From Mucilaginibacter pineti (GTDB lineage Bacteria > Bacteroidota > Bacteroidia > Sphingobacteriales > Sphingobacteriaceae): a DNA stretch of 64,000 nucleotides. The notes under the pieces were generated by a model. It searched no databases. It saw nothing but the letters and a program-made list of their open reading frames with translations, and was not told the DNA's origin. Below are positions 54,701 to 62,524 of the stretch, piece by piece (positions within the stretch are counted from its first letter, which is position 1; each line of letters opens with the position of its first letter). The translations under genes were made by a program, and so were the position numbers. Location of the stretch: assembly GCF_900101875.1 (NCBI RefSeq), contig NZ_FNAI01000016.1, forward strand, positions 1 through 64,000, written 5' to 3'.

Positions 54701-55805
54701 GTGCATTGTTTGGCTTATTCTCGCCTAAATCCAGAAAAGCCAATATATCTCTCGAATCGGTAGTTACGTTAGTGCGGTTTGTTGTCCAAACCTCAATTTT
54801 GGTAATGTTTATATTTGAACTGATGATGGGGATATTCGCCAGCGCTTTATCATAATTGTTACGAAAGTATTGCGACAGGAAAAAGTGCTTGTTGGCTTCA
54901 TAATCGGCGGGTGTAAGCCTGAACTCTCCCTGCTGCGAGCCATTGGTTATAGTAATCGTTTTTGATTGCGAACGTTGCTGCGATAGAATACTTGTGATAT
55001 CCAACCGGCCAAATTTCAGTTTGGTTTTTACCCCAAAGAGTGCCTGGCTACCGGTAATTAACGTGGTATTCAGCGGCATACTTACCGTACCTGCTTCTAT
55101 CTTTTGAATAATTTCATCGGGCGAGCCGGTATAGTCCAGCTTTATCTGGTTCTCAAACTGAAATTGTGCATCGGTATTATAATTGGTGGTGATCTTCAAC
55201 TTATCGCCTATGTTACCGGTAACATTCAGCTGGATCTTTTGGTCGAAATTAAAATTAAACTGACTGCGCTGCCGCGTATTAAACAACGGATTGGCGTTTT
55301 TATTTACCTGCCCAGCCAATATCATCTCCGCCGATCCCTGCGGACGGATATCGATAGTTTGACTACCAAAAATTTGCTCAAAGGTACGGCTGCGTACTTT
55401 TATTGCCGGTATAAAACCCGGCTGCTGCGAATCGTAAGCATAATCATCAGAAAGTTGTTTATAATATGAGCGCTGATTTGATCTTTCTTTCAGCTTTAGG
55501 TATTGTGCAAAGGTTAGGTATTGGGGTGCCCGGTAAAGTAAATTACCAACACGTTCGTATAAAATATACCGGTTCGATTCGGGGTCGTACTCAACGGTAC
55601 GTACCAGATTCGGAGGGTCGGGATTGAAAATACCTTCCCTGAGCCTAACGTTTTTGGGTTGGGATAAGTTATTGGTTGCGTTGGTCTGGGTTGTGTCGTT
55701 CCTTTTTACCAGTGTTTTTTGTTGTGCGTATGCACCCTTCAACCCACCAAAAGCAAGCAAAAACAACACACTTATAATAATATTATAAGTAAATATTCTT
55801 ATCAA
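48771..55805 (-). CDS. sprA: Type IX secretion system outer membrane translocon SprA (Sov)
   Basis: A 2344-residue outer membrane protein forming the channel of the type IX secretion system, in the family a single-chain barrel of 36 strands. A signal peptide (about 1-28, ending GAYAQQ) is followed by the SprA N-terminal signature (RTVEYDPESNRYILYERVGN and QYLKLKERSNQRSYYKQLSD). Repeated beta-rich stretches with alternating aromatic/polar pattern fill the rest, e.g. LKITTNYNTDAQFQFENQIK, and the C-terminus ends in a barrel-like strand (FTNFGVNLKLLLQ). It is 25 bases after ruvA in an operon maeB-ruvA-sprA, conserved in the phylum. Confidence 0.94.
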   Translation of the reverse strand: MIRIFTYNIIISVLFLLAFGGLKGAYAQQKTLVKRNDTTQTNATNNLSQPKNVRLREGIFNPDPPNLVRTVEYDPESNRYILYERVGNLLYRAPQYLTFAQYLKLKERSNQRSYYKQLSDDYAYDSQQPGFIPAIKVRSRTFEQIFGSQTIDIRPQGSAEMILAGQVNKNANPLFNTRQRSQFNFNFDQKIQLNVTGNIGDKLKITTNYNTDAQFQFENQIKLDYTGSPDEIIQKIEAGTVSMPLNTTLITGSQALFGVKTKLKFGRLDITSILSQQRSQSKTITITNGSQQGEFRLTPADYEANKHFFLSQYFRNNYDKALANIPIISSNINITKIEVWTTNRTNVTTDSRDILAFLDLGENKPNNALIQGGGSALPAAFKGPGFPQQSNSLLNNLPPDARSTNSNSVAQYFQTTGATDNYSKLTYARKLTDKEYTLHSQLGYISLNYPLNNDEVLAVAYQYTVNGVQYQVGEFSSDVAVDPNTPKVLFVKLLKNELLKTNLPTWKLMMKNIYSLGAFQIAPTNFKMTVTRLDDKSGIEKTVMEEGQNTKGKLWLQLTGLDNLNQQSDKQPDGYFDFLEGITIDSQNGRVVFPVLEPFGSDLAKKFTAGEGDLAKRYVYQPLYDSTKTIAQQYFPALNRYVIKGTYTSTGGSEYQLNAVNIPQGSVNVTAGQVKLTEGTDYTVDYNAGRIRILNQALLSSGQPISVKLENNELFGVQQKSLYGSRFDYHVNDKLSLGATLMHLTEQPITQNETAGEESISNTIWGFDANYSSDSRFLTRLVDKLPFIHTKVPSSITFSGEFAQLMPGSPGALNFAGSKNGTSYLDDFENSQSIIDIKSANAWQISGTPQLFPESGSFNDLSYGFNRARLAFYNIDPIFYTNSGTLPVSKTELSNHYVRQVIEQEVFPYKQSTTGQPLSLATLNMAFYPTIRGPYNYAANGINNDGTLQNPKARWGGMFRKLETNDFESLNVSYIEFWVLDPFIYKPNSAGGDLYFNLGSISEDILKDGRKSLENALPINGDLTQVDETNWGRVSRLQPVINAFDNNPDSRKLQDVGLDGLNDKDEAVKFAPIVNQVKGQLNAQAANAFSADPSSDDYQYYQGKQLDDAKAGILDRYSRYNGTDGNSKTTEQSQAELGIQNSASTSLPDGEDINRDNNMSQEDAYFQYKVSIRPADMIVGQNNISDKVTASVKLPNGTTQLVNWYQFRIPITNYESKVGNIQDFKAIRFMRMFMTNFADTAILRFATLQLVRGEWRAFNVERNPLNVIADPVITNPPIDNSSIDVQAVNIEENGNRTPIPYVVPPGIERQRNYNNLQTNTKLNEQSLSITVKSLRDGYSRAAFRTFYNDLRSYKRIQMFVHAEGDLLKDNDLNAFIRLGVDYQDNYYEYGVPLKVTQPGTRDPDAIWPAVNEIDLELDLLTRAKLKRNHSNVPYNEVFKYTEGDKVVYIKGQPDLSRLRTIMLGVRNPYKGNASTVVDDGLDKSGTVWFDELRLTDFDQRGGWAATARLDAKLADFADITVSGSKTTVGFGALDSRLNDRSRSDDQSYDISATAELGKFFPDKSGIHIPAYINLSSQRSLPQYDPGAPDIELKASLAAATSSQERDSIKNAAIDYTLRRSINFTNVHKAKTNPSSPNHIWDVENLNASYAFTEYTHHDFTTQSDLEHTYRLTLAYNYTNQPKYYNPFAKIIKSNMLALLRDINFSILPSRLNFSINFDRFYSENTLRDNDPNNFIPVPTTTFNKYFNITRVYGIGWNLSKSLQLDIDATNLSVVDEPAGRINGLKRDTLWDNLKKLGRTTNYNHTINLNYTLPLNKIPGLDWVSAIARYSTHFNWQTQPLFAINDPSYDVGNSIQNSRAIQLNPTLNMAALYNKFPFIRKANNPNSKSGAGGFFIGLLTSIKNLSGTYTRTQGTFLPGYLPQSGFFGQDGAYSAPGLGFLLGSQADIRPKALARGWITSDTLQNQLYVTTLNEDMHFRGIIEPIKDLRIELIAFKTQDHNYQANFKYLESTQSIETLSPVTTGNYSISFLTIGTAFKKSTGVNNTSPVFQALLDNRVIISKKLAAQNPNSTGVVDANGFVDGYGPNSQNVLVPAFLAAYTGKKATSSNLSQFPKIPIPNWQITYNGLSKIPFLQDIFDSFDLSHGYRSSYNVNGFTSLLQYQEANGASSAKDLNNDFLPLYQFSQVTIFEQFVPLLGASVRFKNSMTANAEYRQSRSLSLSLLNSQLAQQNERIIVLGFGYHTKNFHFPFGWFSEGETSPKDVNFKVDFSLRDNKTLIYRADVEAAEISSGAQNITVRPSIDYVINQRFNLNLFYDSNLTRPYTSQTFNTAFTNFGVNLKLLLQ

Positions 55806-55830
55806 AAGTCAAGTAGAATTTTATTCGTAA

Positions 55831-56415
55831 TTATAACGTTTTTAGTGCAAACTTAATCAGCTGTTCAACAGTTAAATCGCCAGTATTTTTATTTATTTCC
55901 TGATCTAATACTTTTTCGGCGGTATTACGTGCAAAGCCAAGCATAACAAGGGCGCTAAGCGCCTCGTCCTTAGCTGTTTTATTTATTGGTACAACGGTAA
56001 GGGTATCTGGCCCTTCCTTGCGTAGTTTATCCTGCAATTCTAAAATTACCCGCTGGGCTGATTTGGGACCAATCCCCTTTATTCGCTGTATAACCGCTAC
56101 ATTACCGCTAACTATAGCTGCCTGAATTTCGGCAGGGGTTATAGATGACAGCATCATGCGCCCCGTATTTGGCCCTATTCCAGATATAGATACCAGGTGC
56201 AAAAACAGGCGGCGCTCACCGTCATCAGCAAAACCGTATAAGGTAAGCGCATCCTCTTTTACGTGCTGCCAAATAAATAGTTTGCAATGTTCGGCCCCAC
56301 CCAGCCGCGAATAGGTATTTAACGAAATATTGATGTGATAACCTACCCCACCCGCGTCAATAACAACGTGCGACGCACCCTTAAACACCAGTTTACCACT
56401 AATATAATCGTACAT
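55831..56415 (-). CDS. ruvA: Holliday junction branch migration protein RuvA
   Basis: Tetramer-forming DNA-binding subunit of the RuvAB motor. The 194 residues show the OB-fold start MYDYISGKLVFKGASHVVID, the paired helix-hairpin-helix motifs (ISGIGPNTGRMML and KGIGPKSAQRVI) and the C-terminal RuvB-contact domain. Located nine bases after maeB and 25 before sprA, hence co-transcribed with genes of unrelated function. Confidence 0.95.
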   Translation of the reverse strand: MYDYISGKLVFKGASHVVIDAGGVGYHINISLNTYSRLGGAEHCKLFIWQHVKEDALTLYGFADDGERRLFLHLVSISGIGPNTGRMMLSSITPAEIQAAIVSGNVAVIQRIKGIGPKSAQRVILELQDKLRKEGPDTLTVVPINKTAKDEALSALVMLGFARNTAEKVLDQEINKNTGDLTVEQLIKFALKTL

Positions 56416-56424
56416 AAAATATTA

Positions 56425-58737
56425 TTATTTCCCTATTAATTTTTCAAAAATACCAACCGGCTTTTCATCATGGGCCTTTGCCTGCGCATTTACTACTGCA
56501 ATGGTTATCATGTTCACAATTTCACGAACCGAGCTGCCTAATTGCAATACGTGTACCGGCTTCTTAAGTCCCAATAATATCGGCCCAACTGCCTCTGCGC
56601 CGCCAATTTCCTGTAACAGTTTATAAGCGATGTTACCCGATTCCAGATTAGGAAATATCAAGGTATTGGCCGGTTTACCGTTCAAGGTCGAAAAAGGGAA
56701 ATTATCTGCCAGCAGATCTGAATTCAAGGCAAAGTTGGCCTGCATATCTCCGTCAACTACCATATCTGGATAGTTCTTGTGTAATATACTTACAGTTTCC
56801 CTTGTTTTCTCTGGGATCTCGCCTTCGTTTGAGCCAAAGTTGGAGTAGGATAGCAAGGCCACCCTCGGAGCTATATTGAATCTTTTAACAGATCGTTCTA
56901 TCAGTACGGTTATATCAACCAGTTCCTGCACAGTGGGGTTTACATTTACAGTGGTATCACCAAAAAACACGGGGCCTTTTGGGGTTATCATCATGTACAT
57001 ACCCGCAACACGGTTTACACCTTCTTCAGTACCAATGATCTGAAGGGCGGGTTTTATAGTGGTTACATAATTTTTTGTTAAGCCGGAAATAAGCGCATCA
57101 GCCCTGCCAAACTGAACCATACTGGCACCGTAATAGTTACGGTCGGTCATTAGTTTTTTGGCCTCATACAAGGTAATCCCCCTACGCTGACGCTTGTTGA
57201 ACAGAAAATCCACATATTCGTCCATGTGCTCGCAACCTTCGCGCGGGTCAATGATCTGTACATCATCCAGCTCCAGATCGTTATCGCGCATTATTTTCTT
57301 TATCGTATCTACATTCCCCAATAAAATAGGGGTAGCAATACCTTCGTCCTTTACAATCTGCGCGCTTCTCAGGATCTTGTAATTATCAGCCTCGGCAAAT
57401 ACCACGCGTTTAGGGTTTTGCTTAGCCTTATTAGTGAGGTTACGCAGCAGCTTATCGTTGGTGCCTAAACGGTTCCTTAACTCTTCAGCGTAACCTTCCC
57501 AATCCGTAATTACTTTTCGTGCCACACCGGAGTCAATAGCTGCCTTAGCCACCGCCATAGATACCTCCGTGATAAGCCTTTGATCCATCGGTTTAGGAAT
57601 GATGTAATCCCTGCCGAATTTCAAGTTGGTTATATTATAGGCCAGATTAACTGCTTCGGGAACCGGCTTTTTAGCCATTTCGGCAATAGCATGGGTGGCG
57701 GCTATTTTCATTTCCTCGTTAATAGCGGTGGCTCTTACATCAAGCGCACCCCTAAAAATGTATGGAAATCCTAATACGTTGTTTACCTGGTTAGGGAAAT
57801 CAGACCGGCCTGTAGCCATGATGATATCCTCGCGGGCATTAATAGCCAAATCATAATCAATCTCTGGTACCGGGTTTGCCATAGCAAATACCACGGGCTT
57901 TTTGGCCATTGATTTAAGCATATCTGGCGTTACCACGTTGCCTGCCGAAAGGCCAACAAAAACGTCGGCATTTTTCATCGCATCGGCAAGGGTTTTAACA
58001 TCGGTACGATCGGTGGCAAATTCCATCCTGATGTCGTCAAGATCGGTACGGTCCTGAGACAATACCCCGTTGATATCAAACATTACGAGGTTCTCTTTTT
58101 TAACCCCTAATGACAGGTACATTTTTGAACACGACACCGCGGCGGCACCTGCTCCGTTAACCACCATTTTTATCTTATCCAGCTTTTTGCCCTGAATTTC
58201 GCAGGCATTCATTAAGGCCGCGCCCGATATGATGGCTGTACCGTGCTGGTCGTCATGCATTACCGGGATTTTCATTTCGGCCTTTAACCGGCGTTCAATT
58301 TCAAAACAGGTTGGTGCCGAGATATCTTCGAGGTTAACACCGCCGAAGGTTGGCTCTAACGCCTTAACTATATTTACAAAGTCATCAACACTTTTGGCAT
58401 TTACCTCCAGGTCAAAAACATCAATATCAGCATAAATTTTAAATAGCAGACCTTTGCCTTCCATTACGGGCTTGCTGGCTTCGGGGCCTATATTACCTAA
58501 TCCTAATACGGCGGTACCGTTACTGATCACGGCTACCAGGTTGCCCTTAGCGGTATATTTATATACGTCGTCTACGTTTTCGGCAATCTTAAGACAGGGC
58601 TCGGCAACACCGGGCGAGTAAGCCATAGTAAGATCACGTTGCGAATTGGTAGGTTTGGTTGGTACTACTTCTATTTTTCCCGGACGGCCTTGTGAGTGGT
58701 AGTTGAGGGCGTCCTGTTTACGGTTATTCTTGTTCAT
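56425..58737 (-). CDS. maeB: NADP-dependent malic enzyme (with phosphotransacetylase-like domain)
   Basis: Oxidative decarboxylation of malate to pyruvate, giving NADPH. The 770 residues comprise the malic enzyme part (about 1-430: YSPGVAEPCLKIAENVDDVY, and NAD-site segment VVNGAGAAAVSC) and a C-terminal phosphate acetyltransferase-like domain (about 440-770) that is thought to be regulatory in this MaeB type. A clear promoter lies upstream. It leads the operon maeB-ruvA-sprA. Confidence 0.93.
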   Translation of the reverse strand: MNKNNRKQDALNYHSQGRPGKIEVVPTKPTNSQRDLTMAYSPGVAEPCLKIAENVDDVYKYTAKGNLVAVISNGTAVLGLGNIGPEASKPVMEGKGLLFKIYADIDVFDLEVNAKSVDDFVNIVKALEPTFGGVNLEDISAPTCFEIERRLKAEMKIPVMHDDQHGTAIISGAALMNACEIQGKKLDKIKMVVNGAGAAAVSCSKMYLSLGVKKENLVMFDINGVLSQDRTDLDDIRMEFATDRTDVKTLADAMKNADVFVGLSAGNVVTPDMLKSMAKKPVVFAMANPVPEIDYDLAINAREDIIMATGRSDFPNQVNNVLGFPYIFRGALDVRATAINEEMKIAATHAIAEMAKKPVPEAVNLAYNITNLKFGRDYIIPKPMDQRLITEVSMAVAKAAIDSGVARKVITDWEGYAEELRNRLGTNDKLLRNLTNKAKQNPKRVVFAEADNYKILRSAQIVKDEGIATPILLGNVDTIKKIMRDNDLELDDVQIIDPREGCEHMDEYVDFLFNKRQRRGITLYEAKKLMTDRNYYGASMVQFGRADALISGLTKNYVTTIKPALQIIGTEEGVNRVAGMYMMITPKGPVFFGDTTVNVNPTVQELVDITVLIERSVKRFNIAPRVALLSYSNFGSNEGEIPEKTRETVSILHKNYPDMVVDGDMQANFALNSDLLADNFPFSTLNGKPANTLIFPNLESGNIAYKLLQEIGGAEAVGPILLGLKKPVHVLQLGSSVREIVNMITIAVVNAQAKAHDEKPVGIFEKLIGK

Positions 58738-58762
58738 CTTCTTCTCAAAATTATCAAGCGCC

Positions 58763-58795
58763 CAAAATTACAATTCTTTTTACGGTAACCTCAAA
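58763..58795 (-). promoter_or_regulatory. maeB promoter
   Basis: On the minus strand TTTG (58792-58795), 21 bases, TAATTTTG (58763-58770) match the consensus. A second TAATTTTG lies about 17 bases closer to the gene. The leader is about 20-25 bases. It should drive maeB-ruvA-sprA. Confidence 0.5.
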
Positions 58796-58836
58796 TAAAA
58801 AAGCCCGGCTTTGAAACATATCAAAATCGGGCTATC
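58796..58836 (-). terminator. Terminator after the lytic transglycosylase gene
   Basis: On the minus strand AGCCCGATTTTGA pairs with TCAAAGCCGGGCT, followed by a T run, placed 60 bases after the transglycosylase stop and just before the maeB promoter. Confidence 0.7.
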
Positions 58837-58896
58837 GGATGGTTGTATTTTAACTGATGCTTATTTAAACACAGTCATCAAAAACTTATCTGTATA

Positions 58897-60171
58897 TTAT
58901 AACTCTGCACGCCTGTTACCAGAAACATTTGCAGATATAACACCACCGGCAGTTACCTTAATGGTTTTGCCAACAGGTGCCCGGTTACTTTCTAAATTAT
59001 TCCAAACCTTCAGGTCATGTACCTCAACACCGTATTTATCGGCAATGACGGCCAGCGTTTCACCCTTTTTTACTTTATGATGGGTTGGCATCCGGCGCTC
59101 GGGTTTACTTTCAGACTCTTGTACCTGGGCATAAACTGCCTTTGGCTGCATAGCTATAGGCGCTACGGCATCACCTGTTCCATTCAATACATTATATAAA
59201 GCCGCATAGTTTTCTTTCGCTGTTTGCGGTAATATCAACCTGCGCGGGGTTGCCGGTGTTCCGTTCACTATTAATCTGCGATAGGCGGGATTTAATATAG
59301 CCAGTTCACTTAAACTGCAATTTAATGCCTGCGAAACATTGCTTAGCGAAACAAACTTTTTTACCATAACCGTATCTGTACGAATGGAGAAGTTACAAGC
59401 CTGTTCAACAATATTATGCTTGCCAAAATAGTTCATTACATAGTTCATGGCTATAAAGGCGGGCACATAACCACGGGTTTCGTTTGGCAAATACTGGCGG
59501 ATGCTCCAAAAATCATTGGCGCCGCCTGCTTTTTCAATAGCATGTTCTACATTGCTTTTACCGCAGTTATAGGAGGCTATGGCCAGCAGCCAATCGCCAA
59601 ATTCCTGATAGGCATCTTTTAAGTAGGCTGCAGCTGCATAGCTGGCCTGTATAGGATCGCGGCGCTCATCTACGTAATTATCTACATTTAAGCCGTACAG
59701 TTTACCTGTCGTCGACATAAATTGCCACGGACCGGTAGCCCCTACTCTTGATACCGCGTTAGGATCAAGCTTTGATTCAACTATGGATAGGAATTTTATT
59801 TCTTCGGGAATGCCCGCATCGCGAAAAGCCTTTTCGTAGATAGGGAAATAATATTTTGAAAGCCCTGCAACCATCCCCATTTCATCGCGGTTGCGCATGT
59901 ACAGGTCTATATAGCTTTGCACAAATTCGTTATAGTCAAGCGGAATATCCTTGCGGATAGAATCAAGGCGGCGTTTATAAATGCCTCCCTGCGAACCGAA
60001 TGATAAAGGTTGATTTATAACGGGAACTAAAGTGGTATCGGCATTGGTGGATTCACCATGAAAAGCAGCAAAGTGACTGATCTGTTTTGATGATACTCCA
60101 GAAAAAGAAGTTTTTGCGTGAACGATTTGCAGTAACAGAAGGCAGATGGTAAGCGTAAATAATTTCTTCAT
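58897..60171 (-). CDS. LysM lytic transglycosylase (MltD-like)
   Basis: Cuts the glycan strands of peptidoglycan, forming 1,6-anhydromuramyl ends. The 424-residue exported protein has a signal peptide (1-19), a Goose-type/SLT domain at about 115-260 with the catalytic Glu in SIVESKLDPNAVSR and GATGPWQFMSTTG, and a C-terminal LysM domain at about 365-410 (HKVKKGETLAVIADKYGVEV). The family is that of MltD. It stands as its own unit with a terminator 60 bases downstream. Confidence 0.9.
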   Translation of the reverse strand: MKKLFTLTICLLLLQIVHAKTSFSGVSSKQISHFAAFHGESTNADTTLVPVINQPLSFGSQGGIYKRRLDSIRKDIPLDYNEFVQSYIDLYMRNRDEMGMVAGLSKYYFPIYEKAFRDAGIPEEIKFLSIVESKLDPNAVSRVGATGPWQFMSTTGKLYGLNVDNYVDERRDPIQASYAAAAYLKDAYQEFGDWLLAIASYNCGKSNVEHAIEKAGGANDFWSIRQYLPNETRGYVPAFIAMNYVMNYFGKHNIVEQACNFSIRTDTVMVKKFVSLSNVSQALNCSLSELAILNPAYRRLIVNGTPATPRRLILPQTAKENYAALYNVLNGTGDAVAPIAMQPKAVYAQVQESESKPERRMPTHHKVKKGETLAVIADKYGVEVHDLKVWNNLESNRAPVGKTIKVTAGGVISANVSGNRRAEL

Positions 60172-60234
60172 TCTTTAGTATTTTGTTAACTAAGCATAAA
60201 AACAGGATATATATTCTACTAAAATATTACTTTT

Positions 60235-61659
60235 TTATAGTTCAAGGAAATATTTAGCAAAATCTAACAGCTGTTGTTCGTGAAAATGTTTGGTTAATAA
60301 TTGTAAACCTAACGGCAAACCCTGGCTATTATTGCCGGCAGGCAACGATATGGCGGGTACGCCGGTTAAAGATGCTTGTACGGTAAATATATCAGAAAGA
60401 TACATTACTACAGGGTCTTTTTCTTCGGTGCCCAGTTTAAATGCCGGTTCCGGGGCTGTTGGTACTAATATAAAATCGTATTCATTTAATATCTGGATAG
60501 TTTTTTCTCTTATCAATCGGCGTACTTTTTGGGCCTTTGCATAGTAAGCATCGTAATACCCGGCACTTAATACAAATGTACCCAACATGATACGGCGCTT
60601 AACCTCCTTACCAAACCCTTCAGAACGGGAACGTTTGTAAGTGGACTGCAGGTCCTCCGCCTGTGGGCTGCGGTAGCCATAATGCACACCATCAAACCGG
60701 GCAAGGTTTGACGAAGCTTCGGCAGTGGCTAAGATATAATAAGTGGGAACTAAGTAATCCAGCTGCTCAAAAGCTATTGGAGTTACGGTATGGCCTTCGT
60801 CGCGTAGTTTATCTATGTATTTTACCAAGGTATCTTTTACCTCGCCGTCTACACCGGGGCTTGAGATGGCTTCCTGCAGATAGGCAATTTTCTTTTTTCC
60901 GGGCTTTTGTATGTTGATTGAAAACGATGGCACCGGCTCGCGCGACAAAGTGCTGTCGTAGTCATCCGGGCCTGCCATAACTTCCAGCAGTAAGGCTGCA
61001 TCTTCTACAGAGTTTGTTATTGGACCAACCTGGTCAAACGACGACGCGTAGGCAATGATGCCATGCCTTGATATACGGCCGTAAGTTGGCTTTAAACCAA
61101 CTACCCCGCAAAACGAGGCTGGTTGTCTTACCGAACCACCGGTATCGGTACCGATAGCAGCATGGCACATACCGGCCTGAACCGCTACTGCCGAGCCACC
61201 GGATGAACCGCCAGATACACGCGTTTTATCGGCATAGTTTTTTACAGGACCATAGTAAGATGTTTCATTGGCGCCACCCATGGCAAATTCATCGCAATTG
61301 CAGCGGCCTATGATGATAGCATCCTCGGCAAGCAAGCGCTCAACTACTGTTGAGGAGTAAATTGAATTGAAACCTTTAAGAATTTTTGACGAAGCGGTTA
61401 CTTCGTGTCCTTTGTAGCAGATGTTATCCTTTATCGCGATAACCATACCAGCCAGCTTACCTGCCGTACCGGCTTTTATACGATCATCAACAAGTTTGGC
61501 ATTTTGTAATGCCTCGCTTTCAAACACTTCATTGAAAGCATTTAACTGGGCGTTCTTCTTGATCTCGCCCAAATACCCTTTTACAAGGGTTTGTACCGTA
61601 AACTCCGCACGCTGCAACCCGCCCTTTATTTCACTTAAAGAGGAATAAAATTTAGCCAT
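60235..61659 (-). CDS. gatA: Asp-tRNA(Asn)/Glu-tRNA(Gln) amidotransferase subunit GatA
   Basis: Glutaminase subunit of GatCAB, which converts Glu-tRNA(Gln) or Asp-tRNA(Asn) to the amide. The 474 residues carry the amidase signature with the Ser-cisSer-Lys triad: the Lys in VIAIKDNICYKG, then SGGSSGGSAVAVQAGMC with Ser residues, and GTDTGGSVRQPASFCG. Length is normal. Neither gatB nor gatC is in the window, so the subunits are dispersed as usual in Bacteroidota. Confidence 0.95.
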   Translation of the reverse strand: MAKFYSSLSEIKGGLQRAEFTVQTLVKGYLGEIKKNAQLNAFNEVFESEALQNAKLVDDRIKAGTAGKLAGMVIAIKDNICYKGHEVTASSKILKGFNSIYSSTVVERLLAEDAIIIGRCNCDEFAMGGANETSYYGPVKNYADKTRVSGGSSGGSAVAVQAGMCHAAIGTDTGGSVRQPASFCGVVGLKPTYGRISRHGIIAYASSFDQVGPITNSVEDAALLLEVMAGPDDYDSTLSREPVPSFSINIQKPGKKKIAYLQEAISSPGVDGEVKDTLVKYIDKLRDEGHTVTPIAFEQLDYLVPTYYILATAEASSNLARFDGVHYGYRSPQAEDLQSTYKRSRSEGFGKEVKRRIMLGTFVLSAGYYDAYYAKAQKVRRLIREKTIQILNEYDFILVPTAPEPAFKLGTEEKDPVVMYLSDIFTVQASLTGVPAISLPAGNNSQGLPLGLQLLTKHFHEQQLLDFAKYFLEL

Positions 61660-61671
61660 GGGGCTAAAATA

Positions 61672-61716
61672 AAAAACTTATCCGTTGAAATAAGAAATAA
61701 ATCAACAGATAAGTTT
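61672..61716 (-). terminator. Probable terminator after tatA
   Basis: AAACTTATCcGTTGA pairs with TCAACaGATAAGTTT around 12 bases; the minus-strand run ends in T-rich sequence. It lies about 50 bases past the 60-residue tatA gene. Confidence 0.6.
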
Positions 61717-61768
61717 ATATCATAGCGAAAGCTGCAAGCAAACCCTACCTGGGGCGTAGCCTAAAGTA

Positions 61769-61951
61769 TTAAACTTTAGGTTTTTCTTCGGTTGAGGTAG
61801 TAGTTGTGTTGCTTTCGCCGTTTTGCGCGTCTTTAAATTCTTTAACGCCTTTGCCTAAACCTTTCATTAGTTCGGGTATTTTTTTACCACCAAACAATAA
61901 AAGTACTACTCCAAGAATAAGAATGATTTCTGGTGCTCCAAATGACCCCAT
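61769..61951 (-). CDS. tatA: Sec-independent protein translocase protein TatA
   Basis: Pore-forming Tat subunit. The 60-residue protein has the short N-terminal membrane helix (PEIILILGVVLLLFGGKKIP), the hinge and an amphipathic helix KELMKGLGKGVKEFKDAQN, followed by a Thr/Lys-rich tail. Its close neighbour upstream is a longer TatA/B-like gene. tatC is not in the window. Confidence 0.92.
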   Translation of the reverse strand: MGSFGAPEIILILGVVLLLFGGKKIPELMKGLGKGVKEFKDAQNGESNTTTTSTEEKPKV

Positions 61952-62029
61952 GATTTTTAAGTTTTATGTTATGTTAATATTATTATTAGGACTGTGTATT
62001 CTCTTGTTGTTGTGCCCGTAAAGGGCTTA

Positions 62030-62470
62030 TTATTTTTTGGTAAGATCAATTTTTGTTTCACTTACCGCAGCGCTTTCACTACCTACGTGATTATCACCTA
62101 CAGGGATTGTATGCGCCACTTTATTTTCTTCCATTACCGGCGTGTATTGGGTTTCGCCAATTGAATAGCGTTCTCTATCATCGGCAGCATGCTCTTCAAT
62201 AAGCGGGGTGCTGTTGTGCTCCACGCTATTTTCAATAAGCGGCGTTTGTGTGGTAAGGGGTTCGTTCTTTTTCTCGTCGTAATTATTGATCTGGTTATTG
62301 ATCTCGCGCTTAACATCTTCAGATGCATCTTTAAAATCACGTATTCCCTTGCCTAAGCCACGTGCTAAACCCGGCAACTTATCACCCCCGAAAAGCATTA
62401 ATGCTGCAAAAAGTATCAGTATCATCTCTCCTGACCCGATATTTAAAAATAAAAAAACTGTACTTAACAT
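62030..62470 (-). CDS. TatA/TatB-type translocase protein with long tail
   Basis: A 146-residue second member of the TatA/B family. The membrane helix GEMILILFAALMLFGGDKLP and amphipathic part RGLGKGIRDFKDASE match TatA, but the tail of about 85 residues is long, acidic and disordered, as in TatB. It lies upstream of tatA and downstream of the EnvC-type gene by 54 bases; the group could be one transcript. It may act as the TatB of this organism. Confidence 0.78.
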   Translation of the reverse strand: MLSTVFLFLNIGSGEMILILFAALMLFGGDKLPGLARGLGKGIRDFKDASEDVKREINNQINNYDEKKNEPLTTQTPLIENSVEHNSTPLIEEHAADDRERYSIGETQYTPVMEENKVAHTIPVGDNHVGSESAAVSETKIDLTKK

Positions 62471-62524
62471 CGCATTTTTTTAAGGTTACAAATATAAACA
62501 ATTAATATCTCTTATAGTTTACAA

